A stretch of DNA of 64,000 nt from NCBI RefSeq assembly GCF_002811945.1, contig NZ_NPDX01000005.1, positions 186,001-250,000 on the forward strand. Direction: 5' to 3'. A program made the position numbers and the translations under genes. The notes beneath the pieces are model-generated. The model was given only the letters and a program-made list of their open reading frames with translations, was not told the DNA's origin and did no database searches. The first letter of the stretch is position 1; each line of letters starts with the position of its first letter. Shown here piece by piece: positions 55,113 through 63,553 of the stretch. Origin of the DNA: Leptospira harrisiae. GTDB taxonomy: Bacteria > Spirochaetota > Leptospiria > Leptospirales > Leptospiraceae.

Positions 55113-56810
55113 CTAGCGATGCCATTTACTGGGACTAGAAAAATTTTTGGTACGGCCGGGTTTGATATGAAACTTCGATCCTGTATTGAATTTTGGAGCA
55201 TTGACGCGAGCATTATTGAACTTAAAGCGGCCTGGTTTGATGTCCATTTTCCCTTTTGGTATGTATGTCCTTTCTTTTAGAATCGAAAACAATCCACCTA
55301 AATCAATTTCTCCGTAGGTACCACCACCTCCGCCACCAGCTAACTCTTCTTCGCCTTTCTCTTCAGCATCATCATCGTCATCTTCTTCGTTAACATTTTT
55401 TTTCATTTGATTGGCAGAGGTCACATCCAAATCAAGAGGTTTTGGTTCTATGTATTTCGATTGGAAATTTACCTGCGAATAAAAATCTATGATATTTGAT
55501 TCAGCTAACTTTTGTGAGGTTTCCACGTTCGTGTCGTTTGGTAAACTTCTGGTTAGGATATAAATTTGACTTTGTGATTTAAAACAAGAAAATACAAAGT
55601 ATTCTTTTTTTAACTGATCTTTCTCTACATCCGGTTTCGCAATTTCTAAAGTAAAAGTATATGTTCCGTCCCGATAATCAGGCGAATAGGTTTCATGAAT
55701 GATTCCAGATTTAGGATAATTTTTTTTGATTTTATCGATGAGATTGGTTGTGATAAAAGTTTTTAATGTTTTTTCAATTCCATCAGTAATGATATCAGAA
55801 TTTAATTTTTGATTCACATTGATGGCTTGAATTTTAAATAGCCCATGGATAGGATCAAAAAAACTTACGTTCCGTTTTCCGTCTCGAATGACTGCAAACC
55901 TTGTATCCACTGGAATTTGAGTTTTAAAAAGATTGGAATCGGAAGTGTAAGTTCCACCAAGAACATCACCATACACTGGATTCAATCGTTTGATTGGCAA
56001 TGGTTGGCTATTTTTGTTTTCTAACGCTGCCAAAAATTGATCTTTTGAATGATCTATGAACCTATAGTCTTTGTTATAATTTTCAACTTCGTTAAAAAAA
56101 TTGAATGTTGGTAATAAAAGCCATGTGAGAACTCTTCTATATCCAAATTTATACGTCGTTAGAGTTGGTACTGTTTCGATGGACTTTCTCTTGAATACAA
56201 TGAAATAATGATTTTCATAATTCACAGTAGGAATGATTCCAAGCGAGATTAAAAATAAAATAAGGTTATAGCTATCTTTTTCTCTTCTTACATAGTATAA
56301 GTTATAGTAAGTGTCACAATTCTCTATATCATCAAAAAGATTAGGATGATCACCTGTGTATAAAAAAGTATCTGCATCGATGATTTCAGCATATTTAAAT
56401 AATGTCTTTTTATCTTTTGGGTCGATTGCCATTTTTTCTATTTGGTGGAACCTTTCAAATGACTTGTTTGTCCGAAAGGATTCTAGCTCTTTAGTATAAG
56501 GCCAGGACTTAGGAATACCTTCAATTTGTTTGATATGTCTTGTATTCGTATTTTTGAGTTTTAAATTGGTTCGTATATTTTCAATGAACTGGGTGTCGAT
56601 GAGTGGAAGATTGGATTGTGTGAGTTCATTGGAAGAACCAGATTCTTGGAATTTTAAAATAGAAAAAAAACAGGATATTCCCGTCTCTCCCAATACGTTT
56701 CCCCCTTCCGCAATTGGGATTTCACCAGATTGGTTTGAAGAAACTCGAGTATGATACCAACTGACCTGGCAATGGAAAAGGAAGAAGAGAAAAATAAAAT
56801 AGAATTTCAT
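55113..56810 (-). CDS. Large putative lipoprotein, unknown
   Basis: About 565 residues from ATG at 56810. A hydrophobic stretch is followed by FLFHCQV, a likely lipobox. The body is charged and soluble with no recognised family. A low-complexity DDDDDAEEKGEEELAGGGGG region near residues 495-514 separates a C-terminal Lys/Arg-rich part. The start is preceded within 3 bp by a 9-bp inverted repeat. A start at 56855 adds 15 residues and runs across that repeat. Monocistronic in a DUF1554-rich region. Confidence 0.5.
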   Translation of the reverse strand: MKFYFIFLFFLFHCQVSWYHTRVSSNQSGEIPIAEGGNVLGETGISCFFSILKFQESGSSNELTQSNLPLIDTQFIENIRTNLKLKNTNTRHIKQIEGIPKSWPYTKELESFRTNKSFERFHQIEKMAIDPKDKKTLFKYAEIIDADTFLYTGDHPNLFDDIENCDTYYNLYYVRREKDSYNLILFLISLGIIPTVNYENHYFIVFKRKSIETVPTLTTYKFGYRRVLTWLLLPTFNFFNEVENYNKDYRFIDHSKDQFLAALENKNSQPLPIKRLNPVYGDVLGGTYTSDSNLFKTQIPVDTRFAVIRDGKRNVSFFDPIHGLFKIQAINVNQKLNSDIITDGIEKTLKTFITTNLIDKIKKNYPKSGIIHETYSPDYRDGTYTFTLEIAKPDVEKDQLKKEYFVFSCFKSQSQIYILTRSLPNDTNVETSQKLAESNIIDFYSQVNFQSKYIEPKPLDLDVTSANQMKKNVNEEDDDDDAEEKGEEELAGGGGGGTYGEIDLGGLFSILKERTYIPKGKMDIKPGRFKFNNARVNAPKFNTGSKFHIKPGRTKNFSSPSKWHR

Positions 56811-56813
56811 TTC

Positions 56814-56842
56814 GGGAACCACCGAAGAGGTTAGTGGTTCCC
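56814..56842. promoter_or_regulatory. Perfect 9-bp hairpin over the start of the large lipoprotein gene
   Basis: GGGAACCAC (56814-56822) and GTGGTTCCC (56834-56842) pair perfectly over an 11-nt loop, ending 3 bp from the ATG at 56810. It could sequester the ribosome-binding region or serve as an operator or terminator. No clear ribosome-binding site lies outside it. Confidence 0.4.
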
Positions 56843-56901
56843 TAGGCTTTGTCAAAACAAAAAGCTAACCAATTGTTGGTGATTCGGGAATCAAATGGAT
56901 T

Positions 56902-57612
56902 CTATTGTTCGACACAGATGATTCTTGCATCGTCCGTGCAAGACATGGTTCCAGCATTACTGATCGCAAGACTACTCGTATCATTATGTTGTGCCGCCAT
57001 AAAGGTACCGCCTGCCCTCCAACCCGTACAGTGATTATTACTACTTGTCCAATTTGGACGCAACCCTGTTGCCGTATTCATTGTGCCAGTCCAATTAGTT
57101 CGTGGAGGATTTGTCAAAGGAAAGGTAAAGAGTCCATTGGCATTCGTAGTTCCTATAACGGTAGTTCCATCGGATTGTCTATATTGTTTATTTGCCTTTA
57201 ACACCCAATCTGCATGTTCGGAAGGTCCGCCAGAGCAATTAGCAGTTGTACACGCAATTCGGGTGGTTTCATCTGTGACAAGTGCTTTGTAAGTGCCACC
57301 GCCAGAAGGTTTGTCTGTGGCATTATTGCAATAACTATCTAATCCACTGATTCCTAAATTTGTATTTAAGGCGGGATAAGAAGCTGTAGAGACAAATATT
57401 TTGCAATATGCTGTGCTTGAGCAAGAATTGTCGGAAGTTGATCCAGTGGAACGATTGTTAGCCACGAGTGCAAGAGCACTGACTGCTTCTATATTGTTAT
57501 TATTTTCTGGTTCACAAGAACTAAGAGTGAAACATATGAAACTAACTATGATTAAATTGATTGTAAGTGAAAATTTTTGAAAGATTCTAAAAGTTTGCAG
57601 AAAAAACTCCAT
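56902..57612 (-). CDS. DUF1554 lipoprotein, array copy A
   Basis: About 236 residues from ATG at 57612. A signal peptide ends at lipobox LSSC. The mature protein opens with a Ser/Asn-rich stretch and then the conserved DUF1554 core: KIFVSTASYPALNTNLGISG, YKALVTDETTRIACTTANCS and TTVIGTTNANGLFTFPL. It ends with ICVEQ. The core, with paired Cys residues, resembles a C-type lectin fold. A CTG codon four residues later aligns with the starts of the other copies. The leader carries GGGTATTAC. Confidence 0.85.
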   Translation of the reverse strand: MEFFLQTFRIFQKFSLTINLIIVSFICFTLSSCEPENNNNIEAVSALALVANNRSTGSTSDNSCSSTAYCKIFVSTASYPALNTNLGISGLDSYCNNATDKPSGGGTYKALVTDETTRIACTTANCSGGPSEHADWVLKANKQYRQSDGTTVIGTTNANGLFTFPLTNPPRTNWTGTMNTATGLRPNWTSSNNHCTGWRAGGTFMAAQHNDTSSLAISNAGTMSCTDDARIICVEQ

Positions 57613-57618
57613 AAAAAG

Positions 57619-57672
57619 TGTAATACCCATACAGTAACTCAACCAAGATCAACGTTCTTGGGAATTGAGTCA
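57619..57672 (-). promoter_or_regulatory. Conserved DUF1554 leader, copy A
   Basis: Contains TTGACTC (a -35-like element) about 40 bp from GGGTATTAC, which is a partial form of the palindrome GGGTATTACCC seen in copies B and C. It is a candidate promoter/operator shared within the array. Confidence 0.45.
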
Positions 57673-57866
57673 ATTTATTTTAGGGAAATCGGTTGGTTCC
57701 TTGCCGAATGGCATCTAGGGTACAGTTTGTAACTTCACTGTAACATTAGTTGTTATTTCATTTTAAATTCTGACCAACTAGTTTTGTAAAAAGGTTCTTA
57801 ATTGGATTTTTAAAACAAAACAATGGTTCTGCGATTGAATCTTCACAAAACCATTGTTCCCGATTG

Positions 57867-58577
57867 TTATTGTTCTACACAAATGATAGCCGCATTGTTC
57901 GTACATCCAGCGATTCCAGCAGCATAGATTGCATCAGACGATGTACTGTCATATGTTGCCATTGCGAAACTACCAGTCCCCGTCCATTGTGAACAATGAT
58001 TACTATTACTAGTCCAATTTGCATACAGTCCTGTTGCTGTCATATTTGTAAAAGGAATTGCATTGCTAATTGAATTTGTCAAAGGAAAGGTAAAGATGCC
58101 ATTGGCATTGGTTGTGCCAATCACCGTGGTTCCATTGGATCGCCTATATTCTTTATTTGCCTTTAACACCCATCCAGTATGTTCGGAAGGTCCACCAGAA
58201 CAATTAGCAGTTGTACACGCGATTCGATTGGCACCGTCCGTGACAAGTGCTTTGTACGTGCCACCACCAGAAGGTTTCTCTGCGGAGTTGTTGCAAAAAT
58301 TATCTAATCCACTCATTCCTAAATTCGTATTCAATGCTGGAAAAGTATTAGCTGTGACAAATATTTTGCATGGTCCAGTTGTGGAGCAAGGACCAACAGA
58401 AGTATTTGTTGTAGAAGCAGTAGAACTGCTGTTATTTGACGCAAGTGCAAGCACACTGGCTGCAGCCGTATTGTCGGTGCTATTTTCTTCACAAGAGATG
58501 AGTGTTAAACAGGTTAGGCTAATAATGATTAAATTAACTGTAAAAAAGGAATTTGATAAGTATTTCAGTTTTTGCAA
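57867..58577 (-). CDS. DUF1554 lipoprotein, array copy B
   Basis: A 236-residue lipoprotein (lipobox LISC near residue 29) with a Ser/Asn-rich linker and a DUF1554 core near residues 67-236: KIFVTANTFPALNTNLGMSG, then YKALVTDGANRIACTTANCS, then GTTVIGTTNANGIFTFPLTN. It ends in ICVEQ. The start is a TTG preceded by GGAGAA at the right spacing. The core is close to copy A. It is likely on the outer membrane surface. Confidence 0.88.
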   Translation of the reverse strand: MQKLKYLSNSFFTVNLIIISLTCLTLISCEENSTDNTAAASVLALASNNSSSTASTTNTSVGPCSTTGPCKIFVTANTFPALNTNLGMSGLDNFCNNSAEKPSGGGTYKALVTDGANRIACTTANCSGGPSEHTGWVLKANKEYRRSNGTTVIGTTNANGIFTFPLTNSISNAIPFTNMTATGLYANWTSNSNHCSQWTGTGSFAMATYDSTSSDAIYAAGIAGCTNNAAIICVEQ

Positions 58578-58593
58578 AAAAAATTCTCCAATA

Positions 58594-58650
58594 TAAGGGT
58601 AATACCCAAAGTTGTTCGGTTAGAGTCGACTTTTTTGGAAAGCGAGTCAA
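58594..58650 (-). promoter_or_regulatory. Conserved DUF1554 leader, copy B
   Basis: TTGACTC (RC of 58644-58650), a nearby GACTCTAA, and the palindrome GGGTATTACCC just before the GGAGAA ribosome-binding site. The same order occurs in front of the other copies. The rest of the 58578-58980 gap is AT-rich without a recognised gene. Confidence 0.5.
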
Positions 58651-58980
58651 TTTATTTTAGGGAAATGCTAAGATTATTTTTCTTTTTTGGCGAATGAATA
58701 AAAAAGTACGAAGTGAACGGTTGTTTCTGAATGAATTTTTGGATTAGAGAATACTGATACAAATTGATGACAATTTCAACATATCAATGTTATCGGAAAC
58801 ATTTTAAAAAGTATAAAAGCCATCAAGATTTGTATGAACGATTATTTAAATATTGGTAAGATAAAAAAATCAATTTGTCATATTACCATTGGAACCACTA
58901 TACTTTAAGTGGCTCCAATGGATTTGAGTCAAAATAAATGCTTTATTTTAACTTTAGGTATATCGAGAACCAAGCTGTTT

Positions 58981-59705
58981 CTATTGTTCAACACAAATGG
59001 CTTTCGCATTATAGTTATTTACTAGGTCATAGCATGATGAGGTAGCAAACGCAAAAGCTAGAGCATCCGTATTTTGATGTTTTCCAAACAGCCCATTTGG
59101 TGCTAAAGTTGCAGTTCCTATTGTAGTCCAATTATCACAATCAACACTATTGATCCAGTCGGCATTGATTCCTGTAATCACATAATTATTAGCATTTAGT
59201 AAATTTGGTTCCATTGAATTGGTAAGTGGAATAGGAAAAAGACCATTTGCATTAGTGGTTCCAATCACTGTGGTTCCATCTTTTCTTTTGTATTGTTGGT
59301 TTGGTTTGAGAACCCAATCGATATGTTCTGAAGTTCCACCTGAGCAATTTGCAGTAGAACAGGCCCTTCTTTTTATTCCATCTGATATCAAGGCTTTATA
59401 GACATAGCTACCTGATGGTTTATTTGGCGAATTGTTACAGTGCGTATCAAACCAGAAATACCTGCATTGTTAGGAGCTGTTGGAGTGGCGATAAATATTT
59501 TACAAGTTCCAGTTGTTACACATGAGGATGATGTTGAACTACTAGAAGTAGAACTGTTATTTGCAACGAGTGCAAGAGCACCGGCAGTCGTTGTGTCGTT
59601 GTTAGTATTTCCTGGTTCACAAGAAACGAGTAAGAAACAAGTAAAGCTAATAATGATTAGATTTGATATGAGTAAGGAATTTGCTAAGTTTTTAAAAATT
59701 TTCAT
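58981..59705 (-). pseudogene. DUF1554 lipoprotein, array copy C, frameshifted
   Basis: The N-terminal frame runs from ATG at 59705 (GGAGA upstream) through the lipobox LVSC to NNAGISGL. Then, near 59448-59455, one base is missing: the intact copy D has CAAAGCCAG where this has CAAACCAG. The remaining frame (SDGIKRRACSTANCSGG to AKAICVEQ) continues to 58981. Restoring the base yields about 241 codons, a normal length. Either recent pseudogenisation, phase variation or a sequencing error. Confidence 0.85.
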
Positions 59706-59719
59706 AAAATTCTCCGTAA

Positions 59720-59775
59720 TAAGGGTAATACCCAAAGTGGTTCCACCAAGATCAATGTTCTTGGAAATTGAATTC
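59720..59775 (-). promoter_or_regulatory. Conserved DUF1554 leader, copy C
   Basis: Palindrome GGGTATTACCC followed by the GGAGA ribosome-binding site, with a diverged upstream part that no longer has the TTGACTC found in the others. Confidence 0.4.
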
Positions 59776-59866
59776 ATTAGTATGTTATAATAGTTTATTT
59801 TTATCATTTATAAAACAGAACTATGATTCATTGAACATATTTTCATAATACCATTTTTCCTGATTG

Positions 59867-60574
59867 TTACTGTTCCACACAGATTGCCTTCCCTTGGTAG
59901 GTATTATTAACCATAGTGCTACAATCTCTGGATGATTCTGCATACCATCGGTAAACTACTTCCAAATGTGCTCCTATCATTGTATTTCCAGTTCCAGTCC
60001 AATCAGTACAATCATCACCTGGTGTCCAGTTGTCATTTATACCAGTGAGGACCACATCACTACCAGTAACCAAATTTGGTTCAACTGAATTTGTCAGTGA
60101 AGTTACAAAAATACCATTTGCATTAGTGGTTCCAATCACTGTGGTTCCATCGTTTCTTTTGTATTGTTGGTTCGGTTTGAGAACCCAATCGATATGTTCA
60201 GACGTTCCACCTGAGCAATTTGCAGTAGAGCAGGCCCTTCTTTTGATTCCATCTGAAACCAATGCTTTGTAGGTATAACTTCCTGATGGTTTATTAGTCG
60301 AATTGTTACAGTATGTATCAAAGCCAGAAATACCTGCATTGATAGGAGCCGTTGGATTTGCGATAAATATTTTACAGGTTCCTGTTGTTGTGCAGGAAGG
60401 TGTTGTGGAACTACTTGAAGTAGAACTGTTATTAGTTACGAGGGCAAGTGCACCTGCAGTGGCCGTATTGTCACTGTTATTAGTTTCGCAAGACATAAGT
60501 GTGAAGCAAGTTATGATCCCAATCATTCCCATAGTGATTCGAAAGGAATTTGGTAAGTTTTTCAATATTCGCAA
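59867..60574 (-). CDS. DUF1554 lipoprotein, array copy D
   Basis: A 235-residue lipoprotein with lipobox LMSC near residue 29. The mature part has a Ser/Thr-rich linker and a DUF1554 core: KIFIANPTAPINAGISGFDT, SDGIKRRACSTANCSGGTSE and GTTVIGTTNANG, ending KAICVEQ. The core is nearly identical to copy C over about 45 residues, indicating recent duplication or gene conversion. The TTG start has GGAGA upstream. Probably surface exposed; role unknown. Confidence 0.88.
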   Translation of the reverse strand: MRILKNLPNSFRITMGMIGIITCFTLMSCETNNSDNTATAGALALVTNNSSTSSSSTTPSCTTTGTCKIFIANPTAPINAGISGFDTYCNNSTNKPSGSYTYKALVSDGIKRRACSTANCSGGTSEHIDWVLKPNQQYKRNDGTTVIGTTNANGIFVTSLTNSVEPNLVTGSDVVLTGINDNWTPGDDCTDWTGTGNTMIGAHLEVVYRWYAESSRDCSTMVNNTYQGKAICVEQ

Positions 60575-60587
60575 ATAAGTTCTCCAT

Positions 60588-60646
60588 GTTTAGGGTTTTG
60601 ACCCAAAGTTGCCCAACTAGAGTCTGCTATTTTAAAAACGAGTCAA
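60588..60646 (-). promoter_or_regulatory. Conserved DUF1554 leader, copy D
   Basis: TTTGACTCG (at RC of 60640-60647), GACTCTAG, and TTGGGTCAAAACCC, which keeps a GGGT/ACCC inverted repeat although the central bases differ from those of copies B and C. Confidence 0.5.
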
Positions 60647-61182
60647 ATTTTTTTAGGGAAATCCTGCGAAATTTTTTCTTTTGGCTTCTTGGAGAAAAAA
60701 GCACACAAATGATTTTTGTTTCCAAATGATTTGATTTCATCATGAGGATCGCTACAAATATATGTTAAATTCGACAAATCTATGTTATAAGAAAGAGTTT
60801 TATTGGATTGAAGTTTATTAAGTAAATAAACTAACATTAATTAAATTATTATTTTGTTTTGGTTTCTTTCGTATAACAAAAGTTTGGTTTTTATTTTTTA
60901 GACATTGTATCCTTTTGGAACGATCTTTCTTGTAGGTTCCAATGATCCATACAATTTGAAAACAGTACCCCGAGACGAGTTGTCAAATTGTATCGTTTGG
61001 AAGGGGGAAACATTGAATTCTTCAGGCTGGAAACCGTGGTTTTTTTTCTATTTTCGATTTAAGATTCATATCCACACCTTAGGAAATTTGCTTCAAAATT
61101 GAGGATCAGGCCCCAGTTTGGGTAAAATTCCTGAAAATTTTGTTTCCAAAATGGCCATTTTTTCCATAACTACTACTAGTTT
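60647..61182. other. Intergenic region between the DUF1554 array and pnt genes
   Basis: About 540 bp, AT-rich. ATACAATTTG (60949-60958) and CAAATTGTAT (60984-60993) form a perfect 10-bp inverted repeat with 25 nt between. Short open frames on both strands are unsupported by ribosome-binding sites or homology. It should contain the pnt promoter. No gene recognised. Confidence 0.4.
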
Positions 61183-61473
61183 ATGGAAATATTTGTTACA
61201 GCCGTCACGATTTTCGTCCTCGCGATCTTCGTGGGATTTGAAATCATCACAAAAATCCCTCCCATCCTCCACACCCCTCTTATGTCGGGTTCCAACGCCA
61301 TTTCCGGCATTACCTTGATTGGTGCACTTTATGCAGCCGGGATCGAAGAGAGCAATGTCACAAAAATTTTGGGCTTACTCTCTGTTATTTTTGCTACGAT
61401 CAACGTGGTAGGTGGGTTTCTTGTGACTCATAGAATGCTCGGAATGTTTAAGAAAAAGGACGCACCTAAATAA
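61183..61473 (+). CDS. pntAB: NAD(P) transhydrogenase alpha subunit, membrane part
   Basis: A 96-residue three-helix protein equal to the C-terminal membrane part of PntA (domain II). Core: FVGFEIITKIPPILHTPLMS, then GSNAISGITLIGALYAAG. The start has no strong ribosome-binding site. pntB starts at the last base of its stop codon (ATAATGG). The soluble NAD-binding part (PntAA) is missing here: the upstream neighbour is the DUF1554 array. It must be encoded elsewhere, since proton-coupled hydride transfer from NADH to NADP+ needs it. Confidence 0.9.
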   Translation: MEIFVTAVTIFVLAIFVGFEIITKIPPILHTPLMSGSNAISGITLIGALYAAGIEESNVTKILGLLSVIFATINVVGGFLVTHRMLGMFKKKDAPK

Positions 61474-62870
61474 TGGAATTAGTCAGTATTCTTAACCTAT
61501 CTTACCTTGTTGCATCCATTCTTTTTATTGTTGGAATCAAACAATTGGCTCATCCCAAAACAGCATCTCGAGGAAATTTACTCGGTGCCTTGGGGATGTT
61601 CATTGCGGTCGTCGCAACTCTCTTCGACCAAGCCATCTTAACTTATGATTGGATCCTTGCGGGTGTTCTAATTGGATCACTCATCGGAATTATTTTAGCG
61701 ATCAAAATCCAGATGACTGCAATGCCACAACTTGTTGCCGTTCTCAATGGATTTGGTGGTATCGCATCTGTATTTGTTGCTGGCGCTGCGCTTCAACTTT
61801 CCATTCCTAAGTATGCAATTGCTGTGAACTACCAAGAGATCGTATCGATTGTATTTTCCGCTATTGTAGGTGGGATCACTTTCTCTGGAAGTTTTATCGC
61901 CTTCGGTAAGTTACAAGGTTTTATTACAGAAAAAGCAGTTCGTTATCCCGGTGACCAACTTGTTAAAATCTTAGTTGGTCTTACAGCAGTCGGTCTTGGT
62001 GTGTATGGATGTTTAGAGCCCACAGATGAATCCATTTATTGGATTTTAAGTGGTGTGAGTTTACTTCTCGGTGTATTCCTCGTGATCCCGATTGGTGGAG
62101 CTGATATGCCAGTTGTGATCTCTCTTCTTAACTCTTATTCAGGGATTGCCGCTTCCGCAACAGGATTTGTTCTTAACAATAATGTTCTCATCATAGCTGG
62201 ATCACTTGTTGGTGCTTCTGGAATTATTCTAACACAAATCATGTGCAAAGCGATGAATCGTAGTTTGACGAATGTTCTTTTTGGTGGATTCGGGGCTGTC
62301 GCTACAGAAATGAAAGATGATGGCGATTTTTACTCAGGTAAAGTGAAGTCAACCAGTGCAGAAGAAGTCGCAATGTTGTTAGATGTCGCACGTAGTGTAG
62401 TGATTGTCCCTGGTTATGGTATGGCTGTAGCGCAAGCGCAACATACTGTTCGTGATTTATATCAACTTTTAACTGCACGTGGTATCGATGTCACCTTTGC
62501 AATTCATCCAGTAGCAGGTCGTATGCCTGGTCATATGAACGTATTACTTGCAGAAGCAGATATTCCTTATGATCGATTGAAAGAGATGGACGAGATCAAT
62601 AGTACTTTCGAAAATGTTGATGTTGTGATAGTCAATGGGGCGAATGACGTAACAAACCCTCTTGCAAAAACAGATCCAAAATCACCGATTGCTGGTATGC
62701 CTATTTTGGATGTTGGAAATGCAAAGACAGTTGTTGTTATCAAACGTTCCTTAAGTCCTGGATTTGCTGGAGTGCCTAACCCACTCTTCATTGCTGACAA
62801 CTGTTTGATGTTGTTTGGTGATGGTAAAAAAGCAACTCAAGAGATGATCGCAGCTTTAAAAGAATCTTAG
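61473..62870 (+). CDS. pntB: NAD(P) transhydrogenase beta subunit
   Basis: A 465-residue subunit. About eight membrane helices in the first 260 residues are followed by an NADP-binding Rossmann domain: VVIVPGYGMAVAQAQHTVRD near residue 310, AIHPVAGRMPGHMNVLLAEA and GKTVVVIKRSLSPGFAGVPN-like end. It drives NADPH formation with proton entry. Its ATG overlaps the pntAB stop by one base. The response-regulator gene begins 11 bp after its stop, so coregulation is likely. Confidence 0.94.
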   Translation: MELVSILNLSYLVASILFIVGIKQLAHPKTASRGNLLGALGMFIAVVATLFDQAILTYDWILAGVLIGSLIGIILAIKIQMTAMPQLVAVLNGFGGIASVFVAGAALQLSIPKYAIAVNYQEIVSIVFSAIVGGITFSGSFIAFGKLQGFITEKAVRYPGDQLVKILVGLTAVGLGVYGCLEPTDESIYWILSGVSLLLGVFLVIPIGGADMPVVISLLNSYSGIAASATGFVLNNNVLIIAGSLVGASGIILTQIMCKAMNRSLTNVLFGGFGAVATEMKDDGDFYSGKVKSTSAEEVAMLLDVARSVVIVPGYGMAVAQAQHTVRDLYQLLTARGIDVTFAIHPVAGRMPGHMNVLLAEADIPYDRLKEMDEINSTFENVDVVIVNGANDVTNPLAKTDPKSPIAGMPILDVGNAKTVVVIKRSLSPGFAGVPNPLFIADNCLMLFGDGKKATQEMIAALKES

Positions 62871-62881
62871 AGCCGGAAAAT

Positions 62882-63553
62882 ATGAAGAAACAAGTCTATA
62901 TCGTTGATGACCACCCTCTTGTAGTAGATGCACTACAAAACCTAATTGCTAAATCAGAAGATTTAGAGTGCATCGGGAGTGCGGATAACATTGAAAAATC
63001 ATTTAATGATATAGAAAAACTGCAACCAAGTTTGGTCTTAATTGATATCCAACTCAAACAAAACCAAAATGGTTTGCAGTTGCTCAAACGTCTTAGAACA
63101 ACTTTTCCAAATATTGCCGTCATCATCATCAGTATGTTGACGGATGATACTTTTGTGGATCGTGCCTTTAAACTCGGTGCTATGGGATATGTTTTCAAAG
63201 AAGACACAACCACACAAATCGTAGAAGCAATTCACACGGTGCTTAAGGGAGATTATTTTGTAAGTTCTTCCCAAGCCACTAGACTGCTCGGACACTTGTA
63301 CAGAGCTTCTCAAAAAGACGAAAAAGATCCCATCGACAGGTTATCCAATCGTGAATTGGAAGTGTTTCTTATGATTGGAGAAGGAATGCCAGTCAAAGAA
63401 ATTGCAGCCAATATGGGTCTTGCTCCTTCCACAATTGAAACTTTACGATCTCGTATTAAATCCAAACTCAGCATCACTGAAAACGAAAAGTTAATTCGTG
63501 TGGCTGTGGAATGGAAATACACCCAAGCCAAAACGGATATCGTCGTTTCTTAA
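62882..63553 (+). CDS. NarL/LuxR-family response regulator
   Basis: A 223-residue regulator. The receiver domain has DDHP near residue 7, the phosphoacceptor Asp in LVLIDIQLK near 55, and Lys in FKEDTT near 105. The LuxR-type helix-turn-helix covers about 155-215 (LSNRELEVFLMIGEGMPVKE, then IAANMGLAPSTIETLR). It begins 11 bp after pntB with an AAAATATG context and presumably is in that transcript. No partner kinase is in the window. It may control redox or stress genes. Confidence 0.9.
   Translation: MKKQVYIVDDHPLVVDALQNLIAKSEDLECIGSADNIEKSFNDIEKLQPSLVLIDIQLKQNQNGLQLLKRLRTTFPNIAVIIISMLTDDTFVDRAFKLGAMGYVFKEDTTTQIVEAIHTVLKGDYFVSSSQATRLLGHLYRASQKDEKDPIDRLSNRELEVFLMIGEGMPVKEIAANMGLAPSTIETLRSRIKSKLSITENEKLIRVAVEWKYTQAKTDIVVS

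Noticed and set aside
60643..60837. 64-codon minus-strand frame upstream of DUF1554 copy D
   Set aside because: Overlaps the conserved leader region, no ribosome-binding site, no recognisable pattern.
60905..61102. 65-codon plus-strand frame before pntAB
   Set aside because: No ribosome-binding site or motif; includes the inverted repeat.
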